From positions 252,762,422-252,826,421 of the forward strand of contig CM066321.1 in the NCBI GenBank assembly GCA_033807775.1: 64,000 bases of DNA, given 5' to 3'. Each line of letters opens with the position of its first letter. The first letter of the stretch is position 1. The DNA comes from Saussurea involucrata. Taxonomy: Eukaryota; Streptophyta; Magnoliopsida; Asterales; Asteraceae. Of the stretch, positions 11,426 to 23,290 are shown piece by piece. The notes below the pieces were generated by a model, which was given only the letters and a program-made list of their open reading frames with translations, was not told the origin of the DNA and ran no database searches. A program made the translations under genes and the position numbers.

Positions 11426-12275
11426 TATCCTTTGGAATTGCAGAGGTGGTAAAATTTAGGATCGTTCTCTTTTACCCTTCTGGTGTTGTTCTTTCTGTCG
11501 ATTGTATTGATGATCTCTTGCAACATGATGGTCGCGTAATCGAGTGGGAGATCGTAGTAGACTCCATACATGATGGTTAAGATCTGATGCGAGCTCTGGT
11601 CAATGCTGCTTATCTTCCCTGTCAGGCATCTGTTGAGGATCGAAACAAGGTGTTCCACAGAGGTGGTAGTCTGCCTCTGCGGAAGTCATTTCTCTTCCTA
11701 AGGTGGGTGTTGTACCCAAGCATTTCTACAAAACGACAGAGCTCGTCGTCTGTTGGTTGATTTGCATATGTCTTCAGTCCAAGAAGACCCCTAGTTGGTA
11801 GGTTGAACTCAAGTGAGAACATTGTTCTATTAAACTTGATTTCCAAATGTTCAGATTTGTCTGGCTTTGAGATGTACCCTTTGATAATAGAATCATCTTT
11901 ATCATATCGGCAACTTTGCCAAAACTGGTTCAAATACCTAACAGGTATTTTCTTTGGGGTTCTTGAAAGTAAAGGGAAGAGGATATGATTTTCCATGATG
12001 TTTAGAAGAAGGGCATGGGCTTCGCCGAAAGCAGTGGGTGAGGGGACCAAGTAGCAGTTATTTGACTTGATTGGTAGTACCTTTTCGAAGTGTTCCTTTG
12101 CGATAAAGTTTTGAAGATGGGTGGTCGGAGCAAAGTCTGCTGAGTCGCCGGAATCTTCTTGTTCGATATGTTTGGCGAGGTGGGGGTTTTCTGAATGTTC
12201 AGAATGAGCAGGTGAATGTTCCGGTGAGTTCGCCGGAGAGTGTGCAGGGGAGATAGCTTGAGAAGATGAAGCCAT
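11398..12275 (-). pseudogene. ORF3 N-terminal domain, copy 2
   Basis: Start chosen at 12275 (MASSSQAISPAH), the first ATG after the pol spacer. A His/Ser/Pro repeat (residues 8-27) precedes a folded-looking domain with FWQSCRYDKDDSIIKGYIS, FNLPTRGLLGLKTY and DDELCRFVEMLGY. A frameshift near 11650 moves the continuation into the frame 11658-11398 (SIDQSSHQILTIMYGVYYDL), and another joins the next stretch at 11425. The layout FW..., DDEL.RF..LGY and a later LTIMYG-type segment parallels the D-element protein at 55849 (FWLTSVYD ... DVRLALKIQAF ... YPRFISMII). I infer a shared SIRE-lineage ORF3 fold; no function is known to me. Confidence 0.55.
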
Positions 12276-13635
12276 TTGGTAAGAAGAATAAGATACTTGC
12301 AGGTTTTTGTAGGGTTTCGCCGGAGAAGAAATGAGAGTTCGTAAAGGTTTATAAGAGGGTAAGCTTGGGTTTTATAGGTGGGTAAAACGGTAGAATTCGA
12401 AAGGATAAAAATATATGGCAATGGATAAATATTTGGAATTCGTACTTGAGTTAGAACGGCGGGTTCAACTTTCCATAGGAAACGTTCCATGTACGCCCAA
12501 TGAAAATGAGACACGTAGGCCATGTCAGAGGATGACAGGACGTCGTGCGCGGCCCATTAATGCTATGCGCGTGGGGTTGATCTTAGCCACATGAATTTCA
12601 CTCTCAGAAGCTCTGTGATTTTGAAAATCTTGATGTTCATCCCTCTCTCATATATCTCATTGTTATCATAACTCTGTAGGTTCTTCTTTAACCAAAACAT
12701 TTGTAAAGGCATTGGAGAGGATCGATAGGATTTTAATGAAGAATTTTTACTCAGAGGTTTTGTGGCTCTGTTGGAACTTGCAGAAGCTCTGTCAGGGCCA
12801 GCAGAAGCTCTATGAGGGAAAAATTCTCATAACTAAATTTCTATGAAACTTTTTGATCATCCAAGTTTTGATTTGTTTTAAGAGTTGTTTTTCGGACATA
12901 TTTGAAAGTTGGTGTCCGAGAAAACTGTTATGGAAAAAGTTTTGTTCGAGAAGGTCATGGTGTGTGTATTTGTGCGTATTCGGTTTCCGAGATGACATTC
13001 CAAAAGATCGATAGAAGTTAAATTTGCGATCACAGAGCATATTTCTGGCAGAGCCTCTGTTGAGCTCAGCAGAGGCTCTATGACCTCAAATTTCTCATAA
13101 CTCAAATTTTATGAAACTTTTTGATCTTTTGATTTTTGAAATGTTATCCACAGTATATTTAGGACATATTTGACAATTTGTCCCAGAAAACTGTTTTCAA
13201 AAACCTTTTGTACGAGAGACATACCTTTTGGTTCTTCTTTTCTCGGCAGTGATGTCTGACTTCTGTCGATATAGATTCATCGACACTCTTCTTTGGCTCC
13301 CCCTTGAAAGATTAACCTCTGTAGATCATTTCAAGGTCCCTTTTGCTCCCCCTTGATATAACCACCTCTGTAGATCAAGTAATTTCCTTCTTCTCCCCCT
13401 TGACCTATGCTTGGATCAAAGTATGATAAGTTTTGCATAGAACATAGGTCACGTTTACCAGAGGTTCTGTAGGGGTCATCAGAGGTTCTGAGCGGACCCA
13501 CAGAAGCTCTGTGTTGCCAAGAACTATTTTAGCTTTGAGAATTTACATACAGAAATAAATCAATCAAAGCAATAAGTAAAGTAATATAAATATATACTTA
13601 TTCACAGAAGATAAAGCTATACTTACAGAGGATTT
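12276..13635 (-). repeat. Pol-ORF3 spacer with reiterated inverted-repeat words, copy 2
   Basis: 1.36 kb without a convincing ORF. It is studded with words of the CAGAGG..TTCTG / CAGAAG..CTCTG type. At 13047-13078 two arms AGAGCCTCTG and CAGAGGCTCT form a perfect 10-bp inverted repeat around a further self-complementary centre. Around 13459-13515 there are three more copies, including CACAGAAGCTCTGTG. A repeated unit with TCATAACT..ATGAAACTTTTTGAT occurs at about 12826-12859 and 13091-13124. Short ORFs here (12810-13105) look fortuitous. Confidence 0.6.
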
Positions 13636-15124
13636 TCACGTCATATTAATCATTCCTATCTTACCCACCAAGAAATTGAATCTTTTCTCGTCTAATGCTT
13701 TGGTGAATAAGTCCGCGAGTTGGTATTCTGTGGGCACGAAATGCATCTCGATTGTACCGTATTCAACATGATGTTTCAAGAAGTGGTACCTTATATCAAT
13801 ATGCTTGGTTTTTTAATGTTGCACAGGATTGGCAGAGATGGCAATGACACTTTTGGAATCACAGAAGATGGGTATCTTGAGTAGGATGTGGCCGTAGTCT
13901 TTTAGCTGAGTCTTCATCCACAGAACCTGAGAACAACAGCTAGCAGCAGCAACGTATTCAGCTTCTGCCGTAGATGTTGAGACACAATTCTGCTTCTTGG
14001 AGGTCCAACTGACTAGTTTACCACCTAGGAATTGACAACTCCCAGAGGTACTCTTTCTGTCGAGCATGCATCCTCCATAGTCTGAATCTGTATAAGCTTT
14101 AAGACAAAAACCAGAGTTCTGTGGATACCAGAGACCGAGATTTTTGGTCCCCTTTAGGTATCTAAAGATTCTCTTAACAGCATCATAATGTGATTTCTTA
14201 GGATTAGCTTGATAACGTGCACAAAGACATGTGGCATGCATAATGTCAGGTCTGCTAGCAGTTAAGTATAACAGAGATCCAATCATGCCTCTGTAGAGAG
14301 TGCATTCTACAGAGATGCCATCTGGATCTAAGAATAACTTATTTCCAGTGGCCATTGGAGTTTTCATGGCAGAGGTATCAGAGAGGCTATACTTGGAAAG
14401 AATGTAAGAGACATATTTGGCCTGATTTATAAAAATTCCCTCTGATGATTGTTTGACTTGGAGTCCGAGGAAGAATGTTAATTCTCCCATCATACTCATT
14501 TCAAACTCACTCTGCATGAGTTTTTCAAAACTTTTGCACTCTTCTGTATTAGTAGACACAAAAATTATGTTGTCCACATAGATTTGTACAAGCATTATTT
14601 AACTGTTTTTACGTTTATAGAATAAGGTAGTATCTGTTGTACCTCTGTCGTAACCATTGACTAGAAGAAAGGTAGAAAGTCGTTCGTACCATGCTCTTGG
14701 AGCCTGTTTCAGTCCGTACAGAGCCTTTTCAAGGTAGTATACATGCCTTGGGAACTTTGAGCTTTCAAACCCTGGTGGCTGATTTACGTAAACCTCTTCT
14801 TGGATTTCACCGTTGAGAAAAGATGATTTTACGTCCATCTGATAGACTTTAAAGCCTCTGTGGGCTGCGAAGGCTAAGAATATTCTTATTGCTTCGAGCC
14901 GTGCGACAGGGGCAAAAGTCTCATCGTAGTCTATGCCTTCTTCTTGTCTATATCCCTTGGCCACTAGTCGTGCTTTGTTTCTGATGACCACTCCATCTTC
15001 ATCCTTCTTATTTCTGTAAACTCACTTAGTCCCAATGGCATGTTTCCCTCGTGGCAGAGGTACTAAAGTCCATACTTTGTTGCGCTCAAACTGCAGAAGC
15101 TCTTCTTGCATGGCGTCTACCCAG
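13636..15124 (-). pseudogene. Copia reverse transcriptase and RNase H (copy 2), broken
   Basis: 3' part of pol. The frame holds WTLVPLP-type fingers, a TGA in place of a tryptophan codon near 15020, then MVIRNKARLVAKGYRQEEGID, VYQMDVKSSFLNG (first catalytic aspartate intact) and LYGLKQAPRAWY. A TAA at 14596 is followed by IYVDNIIF, where YVDD would be expected. RNase H follows (CLKAYTDSDYGGCMLDRKST, STAEAEYVAAASCCSQ). A stop at 13813 precedes the remaining tail (DIRYHF...LADLFTKALDE), which ends at TGA 13636. All stops are in one frame, so decay is by point changes rather than rearrangement. Confidence 0.9.
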
Positions 15125-15526
15125 TGTAACGTCCCAAAAATTACCAGGAATTTAAAATCTTAAAATAATGCATTTCATTGTAGACAAACCATAAATCGAC
15201 AAATCCCATTACAAATAAAACTAAACGTCGTTAATTTAAACCGTCAATTAAAATTCATGCAGCGGAAAAATTATAAAATTAAATCCCAACATTTAAAAGT
15301 GAAACTTGAACAGCCTTCGCCTTGCGCTAGTGTGTACCGTCACGCTCGACTGCTACTCGCACCTGGAAGCATAAGATATCGGGAAGGGGTAAGCACGAAG
15401 CTTAGTGAATTCTACCACCTACGCAGGTAGCAATCACACATATATCGTTCCTACTCGCAACTAGACAAACGACACCACAACTACAAATACAATAACATAT
15501 CAAAGTCTAAACATGTAATCACATAC

Positions 15527-15635
15527 CTCGGTCCCACCGAGCCCTCGGTCCCACCGAGTTCACAATATTTGATACCCGTACTAGCTCAGTCCCACCGAGC
15601 CCTCGGTCCCACCGAGCCCCTCAGTCCCACCGAGG
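15527..15635. repeat. Palindromic CTCGGT-CCC-ACCGAG repeats in the solo LTR
   Basis: Five copies of the word CTCGGTCCCACCGAG or its CTCAGTCCCACCGAG variant, spaced irregularly within 109 bases. Each is a 6-bp inverted repeat around CCC and is CG-rich against an AT-rich background. Confidence 0.85.
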
Positions 15636-16383
15636 TGTACACAAACACATTCATTTCACATATTATAATAATTTACAACTAGTTATCACACCACAACTAG
15701 TTCACGTAAGCATACGATAACACGCCAACTAAACACAACATATATGTAACTCCTACTCTACGCAGTGAGAGAACTCACCTTAAAGCAATGCAAGCCTTCG
15801 AAATCAGCAACACCAACCGGGCAACTTCCCTCACCTTTTTCCACCTAGATACGTGTTATCAAATGTCAAAGGGAAGTCCCAACCCAAACCACAATTACTA
15901 GCTTACAAACTAAACATTCCAGCTTTTAATCTAAAAACACAGGTCTGTTCGGGACCTGTTTAACCCCTTTTAAACTGATAATTCCAGAAATCAAATTCCA
16001 TAATCACAAAGTCCCACGTCTTAGGGTTCTAGGGACATATCGCACGCGTTCTAACGATGTTCCTATCATCCTATATGAATTTTACAAAAGTGATTTGCAG
16101 AACAGCGAAAAACAGGACTTGTCAGTACAAAACGACGATTTGACACTAGCTATGGTCCGAACTGAATTTTCCACAAAACATATAAAAGTTACTAGACTCA
16201 AAATGGAAAATTTTGGCACTGGTTTCACCCCGATCCGATGTTCCTAGAATAAGTTACGGCTTTTACAAAACAGTGGCAGAAACTATACAATTCACATGAA
16301 ATAATAACTATTGATTATTAATCCATTAAGTCAAGTCTTAACCCAAACAGACCCGGAAAGCCTAATAACTTACTGGAAAAAGG

Positions 16384-16860
16384 TCATACTAAGCTGGACA
16401 ACAGCCGTGCACCACCCCCTGCCGCCTCCGGCGGCGGTGGTGGTTGGCGGCGGTGACGAGGGTTACGGTAACACCCTCCGGCGAGACCTCCCAACGTCAC
16501 CCACTCCCGACTCCTCCGCAACTTCACACCCGCACACACCCACACACCCATACGCACCCCCTGCCGCCACCACAGCTGTGTGCAGCGGCGGCCCCACCGC
16601 CGGCAGCCGTGGCTGTGGCGGTGGTGGGGGAGGTTTGCGGCGGTTTTTGACAATTAAAAAACGAAAGGTTTACGAACTACCTCGACGCAACGTTTTCTCG
16701 TCCTCTAATCCGACCGAACTCGCCGGCGATCACCTTCTTCCTCCTCTCTCCTCGTCGCCGGCAGCACCCTCTTTCTCTCTCTCGGCTTCTCTCTTTCCCT
16801 CTCTCTCTCTTCGATTTCTCTCTCTCTCTTTTTCTCTTCTAGGCCGAACACAACAAGGGG
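16384..16860. other. GC-rich segment and CT microsatellite in the solo LTR
   Basis: 16399-16640 is strongly GC-rich with GGCGGCGGTGG-type repeats, followed by a CT/TTC-rich microsatellite (16768-16840). Open frames occur on both strands (for example 16311-16886 plus and 16384-16653 minus) but are explained by composition, not coding. In the LTR orientation this lies downstream of the likely TATA region, so it may be transcribed leader. Confidence 0.5.
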
Positions 16861-17138
16861 GAGGGGGAGAGTTAGGGTTTTCCTAAGGGAATATGGAGAA
16901 GAAGGAAAACCGTGAAGGGAGGGGGAAGGGCTGGTCAAAGGGGTCAAACTCATGCAAGTTTGGGCTTTGCCCCAAAATAGCCCTCCAACTAGTCCTTAAA
17001 ACGCAACCTATCCACTTTGATACCTAGGCTAACAAGTTGGTCCGACTCGACTAACCCCGCTAATGGTAAACATGTTAAATACTCGCTTAAATAAAGAATT
17101 TATATAAAAAAAATACATACCGGGATGCGGGCTTTACA

Positions 17139-19125
17139 CCCAGTTTGGGTCATCTAGGGCTTCAGAAATCTTCTTTGGTTCTATCACACTAATAAAATTT
17201 GTAAAGAAACAAAAATTAGCAGTGGCAGACCTGGTTTTTACCGTGTCAAAAGATTCGCCGATTATTTGGCTTGTAGGATGGCTTTTTGTCCACTGAGTTG
17301 TGCGTGGATGGTGGTCACCAATGTCATCGAATCTTTCTTCAGAGGCTTCTTGTTGTTCTTCTTCTTCTTCTTCTGGTGTATCCTCTATCGTTGTGCGTGC
17401 CTTTGTAGTTGATCCTACAGTTTGTGGAATGATTGGTATGAGTGGTGGTGGAGTTTGTTCCTCTGAGGACGTATAGACTTGGTCCTCTATATCCTCTGTA
17501 ATTGGTTCCTCTGTGGATTGTGGAGTTTGTTTTTCAGCAGCTTTTATGGTCGTTTTCCTTGGTGTTTCATCTTCTGCAGTCTCTTCCTCGGCATTTGCAT
17601 ATGTGGTATTTACAGAAGAAGATGAAGCATTATTTGGACCAGTTAGAGTCATACCTGTAGGATTTTGACCGACAGAAGATGGTTCTACAGAAGCTCTGAT
17701 GGTTCTAACAGAGGGATCAATGTCGTCGTGGAACATCTCTAAAAATAGAAGATTTAAGTCTTCTTTCGTTTGCGAGATGCCAGAGGATTTCCCTTTAAGT
17801 CCGAGTTCTGAACTGATTTGCTCAGAAGTCTTTTGGAATGAATCATCAAAAGAAACATTGATGTTTTCTATGATTTTGCGAGACCTTGTAAGGAATGTTC
17901 TGTAGGCTTTGGAAGTGGCAGAGTATCCAATGAATTTGCCTTCGTCAGCTTTTACCTCAAACTTTCCTCTGGAATCTCTGTCGTTTAGAACAAAGCATTT
18001 ACATCCGAACACATGGAAAATTTTAATGTTTGGACGCCTTTTTTTTATCAATTCGTAAGGAGTCTTGAGGTGTCTTTTCACAATGGTTGAACGATTCTGT
18101 GTATAACAAGCGGTAGAAATCGCTTCTGTCCAAAAGTTCATCGGTAATCCGCATGCTGATAGCATAGCTCTTGCGGCCTCCACGAGCGTTCGATTCTTTC
18201 TTTCGACTACGCCGTTCTGCTGTGGAGTGCGTGCGGCAGAGAAGTTCTGTGATATTCCTTCTGTAGAAAGATAGGCTTCAATGACAGAGTTTTTAAATTC
18301 TGTGCCATTGTCACTTCTTAACTTCTGTATTCTGCATTCATAAAGAACTTGGATTCTTTTCATTAGATTAATCAAGATAATTGGAACATCTTATTTCTTT
18401 CGAACAAATTCAACCCATGTGAAACGCGAATACTCATCAATTAAGACAAGTATGTATTTCTTGCCACCTAGGCTCTGTATGGCAATGGGACCGCAGAGGT
18501 CGACATGAAGCATGTATAGAGGCCTAGTGCAAGACACATCTGTTTTGCCTCTGTGTGAAGCTCTTCTGAGTTTTCCCATTTCACAGGCAGAGCACAAGTG
18601 ATCCTTATTAAATTTAACATTAGGCAAACCTTTAACTAGATCAAGTTTTACCAGTTTATCCAAGGTGTGAAAGTTCAAGTGACAGAACCTGTTATGCCAT
18701 AACCAAGCTTCTTCACTTTTGCAGGCTACAAGGCAAACTTTGTCCTTGGTTTTTGAACTAAAATTCATTAGATACAGATCACCTCTTCTTTCGGCTCGTA
18801 GAAGTTCCATTCCTGTGTCTTCACTTTGCAGAGAGCATAAAGTTCTTTTGAATAACACATCGAATCCTGTATCACAGAGTTGGCTTACACTGAGTAGGTT
18901 GTGTTTAAGACCATCCACATATGCAACTTTGTATACAGAGACGTTTTCTTTCTTTATGACTCCATAGCCTTTGATGTGTCCCTTCTTGTCGTCTCCAAAA
19001 GTTACAGATCCACCATCGTGTGTTTCTTTGTACGTGGATAGTAAACTTCTGTCGCCAGTCATGTACCTTGAGCATCCGGAGTCAAGATACCAAATTGGTA
19101 CATACCTCTTCTGTAAGACAATCAC
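17139..19125 (-). pseudogene. Copia protease, GAG-pre-integrase and integrase (copy 2), broken
   Basis: Frame 19125-18391 has the protease signature IWYLDSGCSRYMTGD, HNLLSVSQLCD, the zinc domain WLWHNRFCHLNF...LCSACEMGK and the first integrase aspartate (MLHVDLCGPIA). After an in-frame TAA at 18391 the same frame continues (18375 on) with RSDNGTEF and QQNGVVERKNRT, completing D, D, E. FWTEAISTACYTQNRS and FHVFGCKCFVLND follow, then a Thr/Glu/Pro-rich linker of about 130 residues, and the frame runs into the solo-LTR insertion point after DDPNW. Apart from the stop and the insertion this segment is well preserved. Confidence 0.9.
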
Positions 19126-19139
19126 AGAGACTTAGGTAC

Positions 19140-20533
19140 CTATATCCACATGGGTCCAATATTGTTAGAATTTTTCAAGTTTGCCTTAGCATTCTTGAAA
19201 TACATTTTATCTTTTGCAGAAGAATCAGATTGTTTCTCTTTAGGTTCCGACTTTGGAGTTTGAATTTTAGTGGAGAGTAAGCAATCTGGACTTGAGAAGT
19301 GATTATTCAATTTGAACATAAGATCAAAGCAATGACAGTATTGAATATGAGACGTGATTTGTTTGAACTTTTCATTGAATTCATTGAACTGAGCCACAGA
19401 GGCATTACATTCTTTCTTAACACTAGATTTCCTATTACAAGAAGTTCTATGAATACTAGAATGTTGTTTGCAAAAACCTTGTTTAGATCCTGCCTTCTGT
19501 GAGTCTCTTCTGTGGTGAACATTTTTCTTCACTGTCACAGAGGAAAAATATTTGTTAACTTCAGGCCATTTTCCCTTTTGTTGCCAAGTGGGATTCTCTT
19601 TAATTTGCCTTGAAAATTTAGAGCTTTTAGGATTTACAGAGGTCTTTTTCAGATTTTCAAGCTCTATAGTGGTTTTGACTTGTATACACATTTTGAGAAA
19701 ATCTGGACAGATAGGGATCTCTGTGATTTTCTCTTTTGGAGAAATGGTTCTGTTAAGAACCTCAGAGGAGAATTTAACATCCTCTGTGTCACAGTGAACT
19801 ATCCCTGATTTAGAATCAGTCTCTGAGTCGTCAGAGGATGAATCGTCCTTATATACAGAGGTTGAGTCATCTCTTTCGACAGAGGCTGGATTTTCTGAGC
19901 ATGTATTGTACGAGCTTTCTTCCTCTGTAGAATAACTTTCATAGACAGCAGAGGTTTCTGATAAGATCTTTTCAGCGAGAATTTGATCTACAGAAGATGT
20001 ACAGAGATTTTCTAAGACATTTGATTTCCAAACTTCCAAAATTTCTTTTTCAATTGATTCTTTAAGTTTTTCTTCTGAATGTACAGAGTTTAAACTCAGG
20101 AGCTTCTGCCGATAATTTCTTTTCGACATTTATCATACAGACAAAAGCGACCTGTGTTTGAGTCTATGGTTTACCAAACTTAAAGATACCAATCTGATCT
20201 TGTGTTTTCAGATATTTCTTTGGTTTGATTCCTCTATTGACAGAGGTTGAAGATGATGAATCTGTGTTTTCAAACCACACATTGATCATCTTCGTATGTT
20301 TCCTTAAGTGAGGTTCCACAGAGATTTTAACCCTTTTACTTACAGAGAGTAAGTTTGGAAAGTTTGGTTTGTTTGTTTTCCCAAAACAAATAGAGAAGAC
20401 ATAGGTTTTAGTCTTTTATTTTCAACACCTAAGGTAATATCACTGTACCCGATACCTCGTCTTTCTATTTGGGAGTTTACCTTTTCATACACCTTCTGTG
20501 CATCTTTATAGTTTTTAAGTAAAACTTCTCTTC
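19140..20533 (-). pseudogene. Gag coiled-coil C-terminal extension (copy 2)
   Basis: The frame 20129-19140 is Ser/Lys/Glu-rich, with an acidic DDSSSDDSETDSKS segment and a cysteine/histidine motif near the end (HIQYCHCFDLMFKL). It ends NNIGPMWI and stop, with VPKS following immediately, so this is a degraded form of the GP..WVPK gag ending. 20130-20533 joins it to the zinc-knuckle part but is open in no frame. It lies between the knuckles and the protease, so it is the variable SIRE gag spacer. The protease frame is shifted by one relative to this ORF. Confidence 0.6.
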
Positions 20534-21556
20534 TTAGAAGATCTTCCCAAAGTACCTCTCTCTCTCTCTTTGAAAGTATTCTTTGAGAGCTCTTATGTCT
20601 GTTGTTTCACTCCTAGAAACTGAAAGTTCTTTTGTTTTGATTTTTAGAGCAGAGGTTAATTCAGAAATTTGCTTTTTTAAAGGATCTAGATTTTTGTTCC
20701 AATACTTTTCTACTCTTTCCTTTTCTTCAAAAATTTTGGCTTTTTCTTGAGTGAGAAGCCTTACTTCTCTCTCATTAAAGGTGAGTCTTTTCTGAATGCT
20801 TTCATTTATCTCTTTTAGTTCAATCAGTTCAATGTTAGGTTTAGATAAATCATCATCTACAGAATTAGTACAAGAGGTAGAGTTTAAAGTGGATACCTCA
20901 GCGTCAGTGCCGGAGTCGACTTCTGCCATGCCACAGAACAGGGCATTGGTGGTGTATTCATCGTCAGATGTAGAGTCTGACTCGAAGTCCTCCTTGTTTG
21001 CCTCAGAATGCCCTTTGTTCGCCATTAGGGATTTTTGCGCATAATACTCAGCCTTCTTTTTGTAAAAAGCTGAGTCCTTCTGTGGGCGATTTGGTCTACT
21101 TCTGCATTCATTTGCGAAATGGCCTGGCTTGCCGCAGTTGAAACAACCTTCGGAGGTGTTTCCAGCTCGATCGTCGGACTTCTGTCGGTCTCCACCTTTC
21201 TCCGTTCGGCATTCGTTTGCGTAATGACCAGGCTTACCACATTTGTAGCATTCTTGTGTGTGGCTTACCTTGTCATCTGACCTCTGTTGGTCATTTCCTC
21301 TATAGTTTCTGTCGCTCGACCTCTGTTGGTCATCATTTCTGTAGTCTGACCTATGTCGGTTATTTCTATCATTCGATCTCTGTCGGTCACTCGATTCTTC
21401 TCTTCTTCCATCATCTCTTCTACTGCTCTGGTTGTCTCTGCCATATCGATCATTTCCATAACTCCTTTGGTTACCTCTGAACTCCCTTGTCAATAGAGCC
21501 AATGATTTAGCTAATGACGCAAGGGTTATCTCTTCCTCTATCAGCTCGTCTTCTTC

Positions 21557-21832
21557 TGTAACACCTTAGGCATATCCCACATCGGCCGTGGACAGGAGAG
21601 ATGCTGGGTATATTAGTAAACCTTGGCCTTACCAGACACAACGCGTTTTGGGGCCACAAGCATGCGGGTTCCTTGGGAACTCTGTGGTTAAGCGTGCTTG
21701 GGTGGGAGTAGTACCAGGATGGGTGACCTCCTGGGAAGTCCTTGCGAAATCCTTGCAAGGCCGCCAAGAACAAAGCCGTGAGCCAGTGGGGCAAAGCGGA
21801 CAATATTGTGTGGTGGTAAGCGGGGCGTTACA
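21557..21832 (+). repeat. Cassandra 5' LTR
   Basis: 276 bp, TG/CA bounded, followed by the primer site. Differs from the 3' LTR at the GAGAGATGCTG / GAGATATGTTG segment near 21597. Confidence 0.95.
21670..21751 (+). other. 5S-rRNA-derived segment with internal pol III promoter boxes (Cassandra LTR)
   Basis: Contains GTTAAGCGTGCTTGGG and GGATGGGTGACCTCCTGGGA, which match the A-box to C-box part of plant 5S rRNA with a few transitions. The second copy is in the 3' LTR at 22029-22110. It is only the 3' two thirds of a 5S gene, so not a functional 5S rRNA gene; in Cassandra it is thought to supply a pol III promoter. Confidence 0.9.
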
Positions 21833-21915
21833 AATGGTATCAGAGCCACTCCTGTGCCGTTCGGGATGGTGGGGCAAACCTCATCGAGGACGATGAGTCC
21901 CTAAGGGGGGGTGTG

Positions 21916-22191
21916 TGTAACACCTTAGGCATATCCCACATCGGCCGTGGACAGGAGATATGTTGGGTATATTAGTAAACCTTGGCCTTACCAGACACAA
22001 CGCGTTTTGGGGCCACAAGCATGCGGGTTCCTTGGGAACTCTGTGGTTAAGCGTGCTTGGGTGGGAGTAGTACCAGGATGGGTGACCTCCTGGGAAGTCC
22101 TTGCGAAATCCTTGCAAGGCCGCCAAGAACAAAGCCGTGAGCCAGTGGGGCAAAGCGGACAATATTGTGTGGTGGTAAGCGGGGCGTTACA
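21916..22191 (+). repeat. Cassandra 3' LTR
   Basis: 276 bp directly after the GGGGGGG-containing tract, ending at the TCTTC target repeat. Confidence 0.95.
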
Positions 22192-23290
22192 TCTTCGCTA
22201 TCAACCATCACTATTTTCTTCTTTTCCTTCTTCTTCTCCTCTGTTGCTCTCTCTTTTCTCGGTCTCTCTGCAGCCTCTGTTGATTTACTAACCAATGCGT
22301 ATGGTGCAATGGTTAGTGTTTTAGCCTGTGCTATTTGAGGCTCTTGTGCGGCTAGTGTTCCATAGAGATCAGAGAGTGTCCAGGAGTCTAGATCTTGGTT
22401 TGTTTGTAAAGACATAGACAATTGAAGCCACTCATCATTCAGGCTCTTAAGAAACATGACGTTATTTTCTTCCGAGGTTCTGTGAATGCCAGACTTTCTG
22501 CATTTGTTTATGAGAGAGTTGAACCAGTCGTATGTTGTTTACAGAGATTCTGTTGCAGAGGCTCTGAAGGCATGATATTCATTTATGTATTGTGCCCTTC
22601 GGTTCTTCTGCGTTTTAGCACCCCCTTCCAACTGTCTTTCTAATTCTTTCCAAAGATCGTGCGATGTTTCGCATGCATCTAAGGATTGAAAAAGTTCGTT
22701 GGGGATAGCCATGATCAATATTCTTTTTGTTTTCTGTGCAACTTCATCTTCTGCCCTATCTTCATCCGACCATTCTCCTTTTGGCTTAGGTCTTTGATGT
22801 TCAGGGATTTCAAGAGATCCAGCAGTAGCTGGTATACGTGGCATAGTTATCATAGGGACTGGAGGAGGATTGTAAAGATATTGTGTGAGAGTTTTTTCAG
22901 TACCCTCAAAGAAATGAACCATTCTTATCTTCCATTGAGGATACTCATCTCGAAGGAGAGTAGGGGGTTTGGTTAATGAGCCAGCAGTGAAAAAGTTATT
23001 GGAATTTGTCATTGTAAGAGTTTTTCAGGGGTTCAGAAAGGATAATATGATGAAAGATTTATGAGTACGAAGATCTGGAAGGATTTCTGGGTAATAAATA
23101 ATATCCAGAAGTATTTTAATGGTGTTCTAACCTGGAAAAATAGTTTCTATCAGAATATCACGTTCGAATGAATCGAAAAGTGATAGGAAAACAGAAACTT
23201 TTTAACGTGATGAAGAGTAGGTTAAAAACAGAATGAAATCTATCAATAATGTTGTCAAACGAGGATCACTTGATATTGAAAATCAAGGAA

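Larger units (their letters stand above)
15125..17138 (-). mobile_element. Solo LTR of a Ty3/gypsy-type element inside copia pol
   Basis: 2014 bp bounded by TGTAAC...TTACA and flanked by the direct repeat CCCAG (15120-15124 and 17139-17143). Removing it and one repeat rejoins the pol reading frame between DDPNW and the downstream segment, proving insertion. On the minus strand it starts TGTAAAGCCCGCATCCCGG and ends GGGACGTTACA, the style of Tekay-like chromovirus LTRs (family inference). No primer site, polypurine tract, gag or pol is inside, so it is best read as a solo LTR left by LTR-LTR recombination. Orientation is inferred from the end sequences and from AT-rich TATA-like sequence near 17100. 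Confidence 0.75.
21557..22191 (+). mobile_element. Cassandra TRIM element (complete, 635 bp)
   Basis: Two 276-bp LTRs (21557-21832, 21916-22191) that I see differing at about two positions, an 83-bp centre with primer site TGGTATCAGAGCC (21835-21847) and polypurine tract (21904-21911), and the target repeat TCTTC (21552-21556 and 22192-22196). The LTRs begin TGTAACACCTTAGGC and end GCGTTACA and carry a 5S-rRNA-like stretch. Those are the defining traits of Cassandra, a non-autonomous terminal-repeat retrotransposon in miniature (established family). It encodes no protein and depends on other elements' enzymes. The uninterrupted site is seen in copy 1 at about 5450. Confidence 0.95.
20534..23012 (-). 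pseudogene. Gag polyprotein (copy 2), one stop and a Cassandra insertion
   Basis: Start ATG at 23012 (MTNSNNFFTAGSL). N-terminal gag domain to residue 157, then a single TAA (22539) where copy 1 has a glutamine codon; the same frame resumes and includes FLKSLNDEWLQLSMSL. Cassandra (21557-22191) with its 5-bp repeat adds 640 bp after VDSE; beyond it the frame resumes with the Arg/Asp/Ser repeats and two intact CX2CX4HX4C knuckles (CYKCGKPGHYANEC, CFNCGKPGHFANEC), then an acidic region and coiled coil ending at 20534. Hypothetical removal of the insertion keeps the frame, so decay here is recent. Confidence 0.9.

Noticed and set aside
12810..13105. Two overlapping small minus-strand ORFs in the pol-ORF3 spacer
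   Set aside because: Short, overlapping, with no homologous counterpart in the other elements; the region is repeat-rich.
16311..16886. 191-codon plus-strand ORF rich in Pro, Ser and His in the solo LTR
   Set aside because: Explained by GC-rich and CT-microsatellite composition; opposite-strand frames are equally open and no domain is visible.
21670..21751. A functional 5S rRNA gene
   Set aside because: Only the 3' part of 5S is present and it lies inside both LTRs of Cassandra.
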